This document shows, piece by piece, positions 8,993 to 18,350 of a stretch of 64,000 nucleotides of DNA. Made by a program: the position numbers and the translations under genes. The stretch's first letter is position 1. Each line of letters begins with the position of its first letter. Source of the stretch: Rathayibacter sp. VKM Ac-2856 (lineage in GTDB: Bacteria; Actinomycetota; Actinomycetes; Actinomycetales; Microbacteriaceae); assembly GCF_013205055.1 (NCBI RefSeq), contig NZ_JABMLF010000002.1:682178-746177 (forward strand), in the 5' to 3' direction. The notes beneath the pieces are model-generated. The model was not told the DNA's origin and did no database searches. It saw only the letters and a program-made list of their open reading frames with translations.

Positions 8993-10098
8993 CGCACGCC
9001 TCCCGTGGTGAGGGTCGTCGCGGCGTCGGCGCGGGCGGCCCGGCGGGTGCGGCGAGCGCTCGGCTCGCCCTTCTCCCGGAGGATCGCGCGCTGGAGCAGC
9101 GTCAGGACGACGATGATGAAGAACAGGATGAAGGCGATCGCCGCGCCCTGACCCCAGCGCAGATCGGTGAACGACGACTCGTAGGCGAGGTACGCCGGCG
9201 TGAGCAGCGTCTTGCCGGGAGCGCCGCCTCCGGTCAGGTAGATCTGGTCGAACACCTGCCAGGTGCCGATGAGGCCGAGGGTGAGCACCGTGAACAGCGT
9301 GGGCTTCAGCATCGGCAGCGTCACCGAGAAGAACTTCCGCAGCGGCCGCGCGCCGTCCATCAGCGCCGCCTCGTCGATCTCGGCGCCGATGTTCTGCAGC
9401 GCCGCGAGGAACAGCAGCATGAAGGTGCCCGAGGTGGTGAAGATCGCCATGGTGATCAGCACGCACATCGCGACCGACGGACCCGACAGCCAGTCCCACC
9501 AGGTCAGCCCGAGCGGGCCGTCGCCGGCGAACCACGCGCCGTTCACGCCGACGAGCCCGAGCAGCGAGTGCAGCACGCCGGTCGGATCCGCCATCCAGGT
9601 CGGGCCGTCGGCGCCGAACCAGCCGAGCACCGCGTTGACGACGCCGGAGGCGCTGAAGAGGAACAGGAAGATCACGGTGATCGCGATCGACGAGGTCACC
9701 GACGGGAAGTAGAACGCGGTGCGGAAGAAGCCGCGCCCGCGCAGCACCCGGCGGTTGACCTGCACCGCCAGGAACAGCGCGAGCGCGGTCTGCAGCGGCA
9801 CGACGAGCAGCACGTAGTAGACGTTGTTGCGGATCGCCGTGCCGAAGTCCTTCTGCGCCAGACCGGAGTCCAGGAGCACCGCCCGGTAGTTGTCCGCCCC
9901 GACGAACTGCGCGGTCGGGCCCAGCGGCGAGCCGAGCCCGTTCCAGTTGCTGACGCTGACCCAGAGCGCGAGGACGATCGGGACGACCAGGAAGACGCCG
10001 ACGACGAGGATCGCGGGGAGGGTGAAGAGCCAGCCGTAGCGGGCCTCGTGCCCGCGGATGCCGGAGCGGCGGCTCCGGGCGGCGGCGACGGTGCTCAT
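8989..10098 (-). CDS. Carbohydrate ABC transporter permease (MalF type)
   Basis: This 369-residue permease has six or more transmembrane segments and an EAA loop (EIDEAALMDGARPLRKFFSVTLP). It has a periplasm-side insertion between helices (about residues 60-190) carrying the LGSPLGPTAQFVG region typical of MalF-like subunits. It starts 13 bases after the binding-protein stop and overlaps the MalG-type gene by 4 bases, so the three genes form one operon. Confidence 0.9.
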   Translation of the reverse strand: MSTVAAARSRRSGIRGHEARYGWLFTLPAILVVGVFLVVPIVLALWVSVSNWNGLGSPLGPTAQFVGADNYRAVLLDSGLAQKDFGTAIRNNVYYVLLVVPLQTALALFLAVQVNRRVLRGRGFFRTAFYFPSVTSSIAITVIFLFLFSASGVVNAVLGWFGADGPTWMADPTGVLHSLLGLVGVNGAWFAGDGPLGLTWWDWLSGPSVAMCVLITMAIFTTSGTFMLLFLAALQNIGAEIDEAALMDGARPLRKFFSVTLPMLKPTLFTVLTLGLIGTWQVFDQIYLTGGGAPGKTLLTPAYLAYESSFTDLRWGQGAAIAFILFFIIVVLTLLQRAILREKGEPSARRTRRAARADAATTLTTGGVR

Positions 10099-10111
10099 CG
10101 GCGTGCGCTCG

Positions 10112-11353
10112 CTACTTCGCGTTCGCGGTGTCGAGCGCGTCCTGCAGGTTGGTCTGCAGGTCCGCGAGGATCGCCTCCGGGTCGCCCGACGCCAGGCCCT
10201 CGAGGGCCGAGTTGAAGTCGGTGATCACGGTGGCGGCGCCCGCGAAGGCGACGGGGCTGACGGCGTAGTCGTTGCCGGTGACGAAGGCGGCGTTCTCGGG
10301 GTACTTGCTCGCGTACTCCGCCGCACCCGACTCGGTCGAGGGGATCACGCCGAACGCGTCCGAGAAGGCGAGCTGCTGCTCGTCCGCCGTGAGCGCCGTG
10401 ACGAGCGACTCCGCCTGGTCGGCGGTGGTGCTGCCGGCCGGGATGCCCCAGCAGTTGCTGAAGGTGAAGGTCGACTTTCCGCCGGGGCCCGCGGGCAGCT
10501 CGGCGACCGTGTACTTCACGTCCGGGTAGTCGGCCTCGAGCGCGCCGTTGATCCACGGGCCCTCGATCACCATCGCGGCCGCGCCCTTGCCGAACGCCTC
10601 GCCGGCCCAGCCGGAGTCGAGGTCGGCGGGGAACTTCAGCACGCCGTCGCTCAGCAGGGTCTTCACCTCGGTGAGGCCCGCGACGTTCTCGGGGGTGTCC
10701 GCGGTGACGGTGGTGCCGTCCTCGGAGAGCAGCGAGCCGCCGGCCTGGTTCATGAAGGTGCCGATGCGCGCGTACTCGGCGCCGAAGGAGAGCCCGGTCA
10801 CGCCGTTCGCGGTCAGCTTCTGCGCGGCGGACTGGAGCGACGCCCAGTCGGTCGGGATGTCGGCGTCGGTGAGGCCGGCGGCCGCCCAGAGGTCGGTGTT
10901 GATGACGAGGCCGAGCGTCGAGAAGTCCTTGGGCTCGCAGTAGAACTGATCGTCGTAGGTGAAGGCGTCGCGGAGAGCGGGGTAGAAGGCGTCCGCGTTC
11001 CCGGCGTCCTGCGCGTAGGGCTCGAGGTAGCGGTTGCTGGCGTAGGTCTGGAACTGGTCCCAGCTCATGTAGAAGAGGTCGGGCGGGTTGCCGCCGGAGA
11101 AGCCCTGGCCGAGCTGCTGCGTGAGGTCGCTGGCCGCGACGACGTCGACGGCGGTGTCGTTCGCCTCGCCCCAGGCGCTCACGGCGTCGGTGACGGCGGT
11201 GGTCTCGGCGTCGCCGGACGAGCCGATCATCACGGTGAGGCCGGCGGAGTCGTCCGACCCGCCGCCGCCGCTCGAGCAGGCGCCGAGGGAGAGGGCGAGG
11301 CCGCCGGCGAGGATCGCGGCACCCCAGCGTGCCGCTCCAGTGCTGTGTGTCAT
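10112..11353 (-). CDS. Extracellular sugar-binding lipoprotein of the ABC transporter
   Basis: A 413-residue type 1 solute-binding protein. Signal peptide AAILAGGLALSLGAC ends in a lipobox (Cys about 25), followed by a Ser/Gly linker. The mature domain carries DLFYMSWDQFQTYA and later WGIPAGSTTADQAES, typical of family 1 sugar binders. The start ATG at 11353 has AAAGG 8 bases upstream. Longer in-frame translations upstream lack a signal peptide and were rejected. It is the first gene of the transport operon, just downstream of the LacI regulator. Confidence 0.9.
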   Translation of the reverse strand: MTHSTGAARWGAAILAGGLALSLGACSSGGGGSDDSAGLTVMIGSSGDAETTAVTDAVSAWGEANDTAVDVVAASDLTQQLGQGFSGGNPPDLFYMSWDQFQTYASNRYLEPYAQDAGNADAFYPALRDAFTYDDQFYCEPKDFSTLGLVINTDLWAAAGLTDADIPTDWASLQSAAQKLTANGVTGLSFGAEYARIGTFMNQAGGSLLSEDGTTVTADTPENVAGLTEVKTLLSDGVLKFPADLDSGWAGEAFGKGAAAMVIEGPWINGALEADYPDVKYTVAELPAGPGGKSTFTFSNCWGIPAGSTTADQAESLVTALTADEQQLAFSDAFGVIPSTESGAAEYASKYPENAAFVTGNDYAVSPVAFAGAATVITDFNSALEGLASGDPEAILADLQTNLQDALDTANAK

Positions 11354-11402
11354 GGTCTGACCTTTCGTGGGGGTTCGGGAGGAGAGGGGACGCCCGCGGG
11401 CG

Positions 11403-12440
11403 TCAGCCCTCGGCGTGATGGAGAGGGGTGCGCACGACCAGGTGCGGCGTGATGAGGCGGTGGGCCTCACCGGGTGCGAGGGGGCGGTGGACGACGTCGT
11501 CGCCCTGCTCGCCGAGGAGGAGCTCGAGGGCACCCGCCGCGACCGCGCCGAGGTCCTGCTCGACGCTGGAGAGGCCGACGGCGGCGGCGACCGGGGTGTT
11601 GTCGAAGCCGACGACGGCGAGGCCGGGCCGCCCGACGGCGACCGCGGCCATCGAGGCGCCGAGGGCGAGGGAGTCGGAGACGCAGACGAGGCCGTCCACC
11701 TCGGGGTGCGCCTGGAGGAAGGCGATCGCCGCGGCGCGCGCGCGCTGCACGTCGTCCTCGGCCTCCGCGACGAGGAGGGGCGCGCCGGCGAAGCGCTCCG
11801 CCATCACCCGCTCCCAGCCGCTGCGGCGGTCGTCGCCGGTCGCCGAGCCGGTCGGCCAGCCGAAGAAGGCGATCCGCGAGCGGCCCTCGTCGGCGAGGTG
11901 GGCGGCGGCCTGCGCGACGCCCGCGGCGCCGTCGACGTCGACCCAGAGGTGCTGCGGGTCGCCCTGGTCGTCGCGGCCCCAGGGGCGGCCGAAGGTGACG
12001 AACGGCACGCCCTGCTCGATCAGCCAGGCCGTCCGCTGGTCGCCGTAGAAGGTCGAGGTGAGGACGAAGGCGTCGACGTCCGCTCCGTCGCGGAGCTTGC
12101 CGATGCGGTCGATCTCCTCCTCGGGGCTCGCGGCCGTGTAGAGCAGGATCCGCATGCCGCGGGCGTCGGCCTGCTCGGTGACGGCGTGCAGGAAGCGGTC
12201 GAGCAGGCTGCCCGAGACGCCGTCGAGCACGCGGTCCATCCGCACGCCGATCGTCCCCGACTTGCGGGTGCGCAGGCGGCGGGCGGAGGCGTGCGGCCGG
12301 TAGTTGAGGTCGCCGATCGCCTTCTCGACCCGCTCCCGCGTGCTCTCGCGCACGATCTGCGGGCTGTTCAGCACGTTCGAGACGGTCTGGCGCGAGACAC
12401 CGGCTGCGCGGGCGACGTCCTCGACGGTCGGCAGTGCCAT
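11403..12440 (-). CDS. LacI-family transcriptional regulator
   Basis: A 345-residue repressor. The helix-turn-helix VEDVARAAGVSRQTVSNVLN (about 7-26) and hinge YRPHASARRLRT are followed by a periplasmic-binding-protein-like sensor domain (FVLTSTF, GFDNTPVAAAVG, SSVEQDLGAVAAGALELLL). The start ATG at 12440 is preceded by a strong AGGAGG. It lies 49 bases upstream of the binding-protein gene in the same direction and is divergent from the debranching enzyme. Paired palindromes in the gap suggest it controls both directions and itself. Confidence 0.92.
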   Translation of the reverse strand: MALPTVEDVARAAGVSRQTVSNVLNSPQIVRESTRERVEKAIGDLNYRPHASARRLRTRKSGTIGVRMDRVLDGVSGSLLDRFLHAVTEQADARGMRILLYTAASPEEEIDRIGKLRDGADVDAFVLTSTFYGDQRTAWLIEQGVPFVTFGRPWGRDDQGDPQHLWVDVDGAAGVAQAAAHLADEGRSRIAFFGWPTGSATGDDRRSGWERVMAERFAGAPLLVAEAEDDVQRARAAAIAFLQAHPEVDGLVCVSDSLALGASMAAVAVGRPGLAVVGFDNTPVAAAVGLSSVEQDLGAVAAGALELLLGEQGDDVVHRPLAPGEAHRLITPHLVVRTPLHHAEG

Positions 12441-12479
12441 GCGTCCTCCTCGACGGGTGTGCGGTGGTGCGGGGTCGTC

Positions 12480-12525
12480 TTGATCGTTCAAATACGGGCG
12501 GACTGCGCTATTTGATCGATCAAAT
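12480..12525. promoter_or_regulatory. Twin LacI-type operators
   Basis: A perfect 16-bp palindrome, atttgatcgatcaaat (12510-12525), has the central CG typical of LacI/GalR operators. A second imperfect copy, ttgatcgttcaa (12480-12491), lies 32 bp away centre to centre, about three helical turns. This allows two dimers to bind one DNA face. Both are in the AT-richer gap between the divergent lacI-type gene and the debranching enzyme gene. Confidence 0.8.
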
Positions 12526-12607
12526 TCTTGGGTAATGTTACCTGCGGCGACGGCGCTGTCAACCGGCCGTCCGCTCCAGTGCCCGACGATCCAGTGAGGA
12601 GTCGACC

Positions 12608-14629
12608 GTGACGACCGACCGCGACGACCGCCCCCGCCCGCCCCGACAGCCCCTCCTGAACGACGCCGTGGTCCTGCTCCGGGCGCCGACGCAGCTCTGG
12701 AGCGACGACGCCGGCGAGCTCGGCGCCCTTCCCGCCCACGGGCTCTACCACGGCGACGTCCGCGTGCTGGCGGGCCTGCGCCTGCTCGTCGGCGGGGAGC
12801 CGCTGGAGTCGATCGCGGTCGGCCGCGACGGCGCCTCCTCCGCCCGCTTCACCGCCCTCGCCCGGCACCTCGACGACGACGCCGCCGACCCGCGCCTGCG
12901 CGTCGTGCGCCTCCGCACGGTCACCGCGGGCGGCCTGGAGGAGCGGATCCGCCTCGAGTCGGCGCTGCCCGCCGCCGTCGCGACCACCGTCGAGCTCGCG
13001 CTCGACCCCGACTTCTCGCTCGTGCACGTGGTCAAGGCGGGGCTGCGCGACGGGACCGCGATCGGCACGTCGGTCGACGGCTCCTCACTCGTGTGGACGC
13101 ACGCGGGCGCCCGCGCCGAGGTGCGCGCGGACGGCGCCGCGGTCGCCGCCGGCGCTCCCGCGACGCTCTCGTGGGACGTCGTGGTCCCGGCCCGCGGCTC
13201 GGTCGAGGTCTCGTGGAGCATCGCGATGAGCGACTCCGCAGCTGTCGTCGGCGCCGCCCCCGGCCCGGCGGAGTGGGCGGGCGCCGTGGTCGAGGCCGGT
13301 GACTCGCGGCTCTCCGCCTGGTGCCGCGCCGCTCTCGACGACCTCGACGCGCTGCGGATGGTGACGCTCGAGCGGCCGGACGAGCCGTTCCTCGCGGCGG
13401 GCGCGCCCTGGTTCTTCACCCTCTTCGGGCGCGACTCGATCTGGGCGGCGCGGATGCTGCTCCCGCTCGGCACCGAGCTGGCCGGCTCGACCCTGCGGGT
13501 GCTGGCCGGGCTGCAGGGCACCGAGCACGTCGCCGAGACCGCCGAGCAGCCGGGCAAGATCATGCACGAGCTGCGCTCGACGACCCTCGACATCCCGGGC
13601 GAGGGCGTCTCGCTGCCGCCGCTCTACTACGGCACCGTCGACGCGACGGCGCTCTGGATCTGCCTGCTGCACGACGCCTGGCGCTGGGGGCTCGCGGACG
13701 CCGAGGTCGAGGCCCTGCTGCCCGCGCTCGAGGCGGCGCTGCGCTGGCTCCGCGACGAGGGCGACTCCGACGGCGACGGGTTCCTCGAGTACGTCGACAC
13801 CACCGGTCACGGCCTCGCGAACCAGGGCTGGAAGGACTCGGGCGACTCGATCCAGTGGGCCGACGGCAGCCTCGCCGAGGGGCCGATCGCGCTCTGCGAG
13901 GTCCAGGCCTACGCGCACGAGGCGGTGGTCGGCGCGGCGGCGCTGCTCGAGCACTTCGGCCGGGACGCGGCGGAGTGGCGCGCGTACGCGGCGGCGCTCA
14001 AGGACCGCTTTGCCGCCGCCTTCTGGATCGACGACGCCGACGGCGGGCACCCCGCGATCGCCCTGGACGCGCGGAAGCGCCCGGTCGACACCGTGACCAG
14101 CAACATCGGGCACCTCCTCGGCACCGGGATCCTGCGGCCCGAGCACGCGGCCCGGGTGGCGCAGCTGCTCGGCTCGACCGAGCTCGACTCCGGCTACGGC
14201 CTGCGCACGCTCGCCACCGGGTCCGGCGGCTACTGGCCGCTCTCGTACCACGGGGGCTCCGTGTGGGCGCACGACACCGCGATCGCCGTGACCGGGCTGG
14301 CCCGCGAGGGCTTCGGCGCGGAGGCGACCGCGCTGTCCCGCGGGCTGCTCGCCGCCGCCGAGGGGTTCGGCTACCGGATGCCGGAGCTGCACTCCGGCGA
14401 TGCCGCGGCCGAGGTGGCGGCGCCCGTGCCGTACCCCGCGGCCTGCCGCCCGCAGGCGTGGTCGGCGGCGGCCTCCGTCGCGGTGCTCACGGCGGCGCTC
14501 GGCCTCGCACCGGGCGGCTCGACCCTCGTCGTCGCGCCGATCGCGCCGGCCCTCGCCGGCCGGATCCGCGTCGACGGGATCCGCTACCGCGGCTCCGTCG
14601 TCCCCATCGACTGGGACGGCGCGCTCTGA
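12608..14629 (+). CDS. Glycogen-debranching-type glycoside hydrolase
   Basis: A 673-residue protein with an N-terminal glycogen debranching domain (LLNDAVVLLRAPTQLWS, GALPAHGLYHGDVRVL) and a C-terminal (alpha/alpha)6 barrel with WFFTLFGRDSIWAARM (about 260-275), LANQGWKDSGDSIQWADG and PQAWSAAASVAVL. This is the layout of bacterial amylo-alpha-1,6-glucosidase-related proteins. No signal peptide is present, so it acts inside the cell, probably on oligosaccharides brought in by the divergent ABC importer. The GTG start at 12608 has gaggag upstream. The twin operators lie directly in its promoter region. Confidence 0.85.
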   Translation: MTTDRDDRPRPPRQPLLNDAVVLLRAPTQLWSDDAGELGALPAHGLYHGDVRVLAGLRLLVGGEPLESIAVGRDGASSARFTALARHLDDDAADPRLRVVRLRTVTAGGLEERIRLESALPAAVATTVELALDPDFSLVHVVKAGLRDGTAIGTSVDGSSLVWTHAGARAEVRADGAAVAAGAPATLSWDVVVPARGSVEVSWSIAMSDSAAVVGAAPGPAEWAGAVVEAGDSRLSAWCRAALDDLDALRMVTLERPDEPFLAAGAPWFFTLFGRDSIWAARMLLPLGTELAGSTLRVLAGLQGTEHVAETAEQPGKIMHELRSTTLDIPGEGVSLPPLYYGTVDATALWICLLHDAWRWGLADAEVEALLPALEAALRWLRDEGDSDGDGFLEYVDTTGHGLANQGWKDSGDSIQWADGSLAEGPIALCEVQAYAHEAVVGAAALLEHFGRDAAEWRAYAAALKDRFAAAFWIDDADGGHPAIALDARKRPVDTVTSNIGHLLGTGILRPEHAARVAQLLGSTELDSGYGLRTLATGSGGYWPLSYHGGSVWAHDTAIAVTGLAREGFGAEATALSRGLLAAAEGFGYRMPELHSGDAAAEVAAPVPYPAACRPQAWSAAASVAVLTAALGLAPGGSTLVVAPIAPALAGRIRVDGIRYRGSVVPIDWDGAL

Positions 14630-15046
14630 GGCGAGGAATCCGCCCCCGCCTCATGCTGATCGAGTAGCCCGCGCAGCGGGCGTATCGAGATCCACCGTCG
14701 CCGAGACGCGGGGCCTGCAGACCACCCTCCCGGTCACACGGGTCTCGATACGCCCCTGCGGGGCTACTCGACCAGCATGTTCACGCGGGCCCGCCGATGC
14801 AGCACGAGCGCGTGAGCCCCGCCTCATGCAGCACGAGCGCGTGAGGCCCGCCTCATGCAGCACGAGCGCGTGAGCCCCAGTTCATGCTGATCGAGTAGCC
14901 CGCGCAGCGGGCGTATCGAGATTCACCGTCGCCAGCACGCGGGGCCTGCAGGCCACCCTCCTTGTCACGCCGGGTCTCGATACGCCCCTGCGGGGCTGCT
15001 CGACCAGCATGCGCACGCCCCATGCCGTATCGAGATCCACTCGCCG
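14630..15046. repeat. Two family 1 elements around a 29-bp triple tandem repeat
   Basis: Complete two-arm elements sit at 14652-14779 and 14883-15011. Between them a 29-bp unit starting atgcagcacgagcgcgtgag is repeated three times in tandem (14797-14825, 14826-14854, 14855-14883). The third copy merges into the arm of the next element. No coding potential is seen. Confidence 0.85.
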
Positions 15047-16150
15047 TCAGGACAGCCGCGCGACGACCGCCCGCGCGATGCGGCGCCCCGAGCGGTTCGC
15101 CCCGATCGTCGACGCCGTCGGTCCGTAGCCCGCGAAGAACACCCGCGGGTCCGTGAGCGAGGCGCCGTCCTCGACCGCGACGCCGCCCTCCCGCTCGCGC
15201 AGCCCGAGCGGCGCGAGGTGGCGCAGCTCCGGCCGGAACCCGGTGGCCCAGATGATGGCGTCGGCGCGCGTGTAGGAGCCGTCCGGCCAGCGCACCCCGT
15301 GCGGCTCGATCGACGAGAACATGCCGCGCTCCGTCAGCACCCCGCGCTCGATCCCCGCCACGATCCGCCGCGTGCGCTGCACCCCGGTGCCGCCGACGAT
15401 GCTCGGCAGCGCGCGGCCGGCCCGCGCCGCGCGGTCCTGCTCCGCCACCGCCTCCACCGCGGACTCCAGCGCGAGCTGCTCGCCGTCGCGGTACTCCACC
15501 GGTCGGCGTGTGGCCCAGGTGAGCGAGCGGGCGACCCGCTCCAGCTCGAGCAGGAAGCCGATCGCGGAGGTGCCGCCGCCCACCACGACCACCTGCCGGC
15601 CGGCGAAGTCGGACGCGCGGAGGTACTCGGTCGTGTCGATCTGGACGCCCTCGAAGCGGTCGCGCCCCGGGTAGTACGGCAGGAACGGCGAGCCCCAGGT
15701 GCCGGTCGCGTTGACCAGGATCCGCGCTTGCTCCGAGCCGTGGTCCGTCTCGACGACGAGCGGTGAGCTCCGGTCGCCCGTCGTCGCACTGCTGACGCTC
15801 CGCACCGCCTCGGGCCGCCGGACGGCGAGCTCGTACGCGCTCTCGTAGGCCTCGTAGTACTCGGTGACGACGTCGCGCGCGGGCCTGCGGCGGTCGGCCG
15901 TCGCGAACGACAGGCCGAGCCGGTCCATCCCCGGCAGGTCGTGCACCCGGTGCGCCGAGCCGAGCCGCAGCGCCTCCCAGCGGAACTGCCAGGCGCCGCC
16001 GGCCCGCGGCCCGCGGTCCAGCACGGCGAAGTCGACCCCCGGACGCAGGCCCAGGCGGCGGAGGTAGAAGGCGACCGAGAGCCCCGCCTGACCTGCGCCG
16101 ATCACCACGACGGGACGCGGATCGAGGGCACTGTCCACGGTGCTCCCCAC
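15047..16150 (-). CDS. Flavin-containing monooxygenase-like FAD/NAD(P)-binding protein
   Basis: A 367-residue two-dinucleotide-fold flavoprotein. VVVIGAGQAGLSVAFYLRR near the N-terminus binds FAD. VVVVGGGTSAIGFLLE in the middle binds NADPH. ATGFRPELRHL and FFAGYGPTASTIGANR close the family pattern. It resembles the small bacterial FMO/TrkA-like oxidoreductases; the substrate is not predictable. It uses a GTG start at 16150. A second in-frame GTG at residue 5 has better ribosome-site spacing (ggggag) and may be the true start. Confidence 0.82.
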   Translation of the reverse strand: MGSTVDSALDPRPVVVIGAGQAGLSVAFYLRRLGLRPGVDFAVLDRGPRAGGAWQFRWEALRLGSAHRVHDLPGMDRLGLSFATADRRRPARDVVTEYYEAYESAYELAVRRPEAVRSVSSATTGDRSSPLVVETDHGSEQARILVNATGTWGSPFLPYYPGRDRFEGVQIDTTEYLRASDFAGRQVVVVGGGTSAIGFLLELERVARSLTWATRRPVEYRDGEQLALESAVEAVAEQDRAARAGRALPSIVGGTGVQRTRRIVAGIERGVLTERGMFSSIEPHGVRWPDGSYTRADAIIWATGFRPELRHLAPLGLREREGGVAVEDGASLTDPRVFFAGYGPTASTIGANRSGRRIARAVVARLS

Positions 16151-16199
16151 GCGGTCGGGAGGCGCCGCCCGCTCCGCTGATCGCGCACAGGGGGGCCGG

Positions 16200-16290
16200 T
16201 GCCTCGTCTGCTAAACTACCGGCTAGATTTCATACTTCCTGTCTGCTTCTTTTTCTCCAGCCGGCTTTGCCCGTCTGGCCTGTCATCGTG
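16200..16290 (+). promoter_or_regulatory. AT-richer promoter and leader of the DUF3073 gene
   Basis: The segment tgctaaactaccggctagat and the pyrimidine-rich stretch after it (cttcctgtctgcttctttttc) are far below local GC and lie 15-100 bases before the DUF3073 start. A -10-like tagatt or catact can be picked, but no convincing -35, so exact boxes are uncertain. Confidence 0.4.
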
Positions 16291-16302
16291 AGGGGGTCAC
16301 CC

Positions 16303-16500
16303 ATGGGGCGCGGCCGTCAGAAGGCAAAGAACACCAAGATCGCTCGGGAGCTGAAGTCGTTCAGCCCAACGGTCGATTACAGTGCGCTCGAGCGCGAGCT
16401 CAGCCACCCGGACGAGCCGGACTACTCGAAGTGGATCGACGACGAGGACGAGGGCGACGACACCGACCTCGTCGAGGAGCAGCACCAGAAGCGTGCCTGA
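16303..16500 (+). CDS. DUF3073 domain-containing protein
   Basis: A 65-residue highly charged protein starting MGRGRQKAKNTKIARELK and ending in an acidic stretch (WIDDEDEGDD, VEEQHQKRA). This is the full and characteristic layout of actinobacterial DUF3073, of unknown function and often encoded near purM. The ATG at 16303 has agggggt upstream. It overlaps the next gene by 8 bases, suggesting co-translation with the Nudix hydrolase. Confidence 0.9.
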   Translation: MGRGRQKAKNTKIARELKSFSPTVDYSALERELSHPDEPDYSKWIDDEDEGDDTDLVEEQHQKRA

Positions 16501-17224
16501 CGCCTCCTCCGCCGCGGGGTCGCTCGAGTCGAGCGGACCCGCGGTTTCTGCTTTTCGGGAGGCGGTGTCTGCGGAGGCAGCAGTGCCTGCTGAGGCGACC
16601 GCTCCCGCGGAGGGCGGCGGCCGTGTCGAGCAGCTGTCGACCCGCGTCGCCTACGAGACCCCGTGGATCCGCGTCCGCGAGGACGAGGTCCGCTGGCCGG
16701 GCGGTGTCGAGGGCGTGTACTCGGTCGTCGAGCGCGCCGACTACGCACTGATCGTCCCGCGGGAGCGCGAGGGGTTCTGGCTGGTCGAGCAGTACCGCTA
16801 CCCGATCGGCCGCCGCACCTGGGAGTTCCCGTCCGGCGGCTGGCCGCACGGCTCGCCCGGCGGCGACGCCGAGGCGCTCGCCCGCGCCGAGCTGCGCGAG
16901 GAGACCGGCCTGCGCGCCGGGCGGCTCCGCCCGCTCGGCCGGCTCAGCGAGGCGGACGGCTTCGTCGCGCAGTCGTTCGACGTCTTCCTCGCCGAGGACC
17001 TCGAGCACGGCGAGCCCGAGCGCGAGGAGACCGAGCAGGACATGCGCCAGCAGTGGTTCGCGGACGCCGAGGTCGCTGAGATGATCCGCTCCGGCGCGAT
17101 CGTCGGCACCTCCGACGTGGCCGCGCTCGGGCTGTTCTGGCTCGACCGCGGGCTCGGCGGCGGGCGCGGCGGCGGGCTCGGCGGCGGGCGCGATCGCGGG
17201 CTGCAGCACGAAGGCGGCGCGTGA
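16493..17224 (+). CDS. Nudix hydrolase, ADP-ribose pyrophosphatase type
   Basis: A 243-residue protein whose core has YRYPIGRRTWEFPSGGW and the Nudix helix AELREETGL, as in ADP-ribose pyrophosphatases. The first residue of the usual REUXEEXGU box is Ala here. It likely hydrolyses a nucleoside diphosphate derivative in the cytoplasm. The GTG start at 16493 lies inside the DUF3073 stop region. Because residues 1-45 are low-complexity Ala/Glu/Ser, an internal GTG near 16565 is also possible. The C-terminus is a Gly/Arg-rich tail built from short repeats (GLGGGRGGG). Confidence 0.82.
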   Translation: MPDASSAAGSLESSGPAVSAFREAVSAEAAVPAEATAPAEGGGRVEQLSTRVAYETPWIRVREDEVRWPGGVEGVYSVVERADYALIVPREREGFWLVEQYRYPIGRRTWEFPSGGWPHGSPGGDAEALARAELREETGLRAGRLRPLGRLSEADGFVAQSFDVFLAEDLEHGEPEREETEQDMRQQWFADAEVAEMIRSGAIVGTSDVAALGLFWLDRGLGGGRGGGLGGGRDRGLQHEGGA

Positions 17225-17279
17225 GCCCGTCCGCCGCCGCGGCGCGCGCAATGTCGGTCGTCACTGGCAGAATGCCGAG

Positions 17280-18233
17280 ATGAGGTCCGCGCCCGCGCCG
17301 TCGCCCGTGTGGCACTCGGAGACGCGCGGCGGCGACCTCGACGAGGCGCGCGCCTTCTACTCGGCGGGCTACAACGGCTCGGGCTTCCGCGCCGAGCGCA
17401 CGCGCGTCCCGTTCGCCTACCGCTACGCGGCGACCGGCCCCGGCCCCGTGAGCCTGCGCTCGGCCTCGTTCCTCGGCTCCGTCCGCGGCACCGTCGAGCC
17501 CTCCGGCGTCTACGTGGTGATCTGGCTCACCGCGGGCCGCGCGAGCCTCGACCTCGGTCGCGACGAGAACCGCCTCGCCGTCGGCCACCCGGCGATGTTC
17601 CCCTCCGGCCGCCCGTTCGGCTTCGAGACGAGCGAGTACCGCGACGCGCTCGTCCACTTCGACGCCGGCTTCCTCGAGCGCGCCGCCGCCGAGCGGCACG
17701 GCACCGAGCCGGGCCCCCTCCGCTTCGCGCCCCTCGCCCACGCGCCGGCCCCGTGGTGGGCGGCGGTGCGCGTCCTCCGCGACACCCTCGCCGGCTCGCC
17801 TGCGCCCTCGCCCCTCCAGCGGGAGACCGCGTCGCAGATCGCCGCCGCGGCGGTGCTGCAGGCCTTCGCCCACCGCATCGCGCCGCTCCCCGCGTCCTCG
17901 CCCTCGGTCAGCGCGCGGCGGCTGCGGCGCGCGGTCGAGTTCGTGCACGCGAACCCCGACCTCCCCCTCGGCGTCGCCGACATCGCCGAGGCGGCCGGGC
18001 TCACCGTGCGAGGCGTGCAGCTCGCGTTCCAGCGCGCCTACGCGATGACGCCGCGGCAGTACCTGCGCGGCGTCCGCCTCGACCGCGCCCACGACGAGCT
18101 GCTCGCCGGCGAGTCGCAGACCCTCGTCGTCGGCGACGTCGCCGCGCACTGGGGCTTCGTCAGCGGCGGCCGCTTCGCCCAGCACTACGCCCGCCGCTTC
18201 GGCGAGCTGCCGAGCGAGACGCTGCGGCGCTGA
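17280..18233 (+). CDS. AraC-family transcriptional regulator
   Basis: A 317-residue regulator. An N-terminal cupin-like sensing region (GVYVVIWLTAGRASLDLGRD) is followed by two helix-turn-helix motifs (ADIAEAAGLTVRGVQLAFQR and VAAHWGFVSGGRFAQHYARR) with the family ending FGELPSETLRR. It lies 55 bases after the Nudix gene; a shared transcript is possible but unproven. The regulated genes are unknown. Confidence 0.88.
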   Translation: MRSAPAPSPVWHSETRGGDLDEARAFYSAGYNGSGFRAERTRVPFAYRYAATGPGPVSLRSASFLGSVRGTVEPSGVYVVIWLTAGRASLDLGRDENRLAVGHPAMFPSGRPFGFETSEYRDALVHFDAGFLERAAAERHGTEPGPLRFAPLAHAPAPWWAAVRVLRDTLAGSPAPSPLQRETASQIAAAAVLQAFAHRIAPLPASSPSVSARRLRRAVEFVHANPDLPLGVADIAEAAGLTVRGVQLAFQRAYAMTPRQYLRGVRLDRAHDELLAGESQTLVVGDVAAHWGFVSGGRFAQHYARRFGELPSETLRR

Positions 18234-18350
18234 GCGGCACCGGGCCCCGACGCCGGCGGGCCCAGGGCGATTCCCCGCGCGGGCGCTCCGAGGCGTAGTG
18301 TCCGAGGACCACCCGCGGAACGCCCCGCGGGTCGCGTCGATGGAGCCGCG

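Noticed and set aside
8072-10098. An ABC ATPase for the sugar importer
   Set aside because: No Walker motifs occur on either strand near these genes; the ATPase must be shared from elsewhere.
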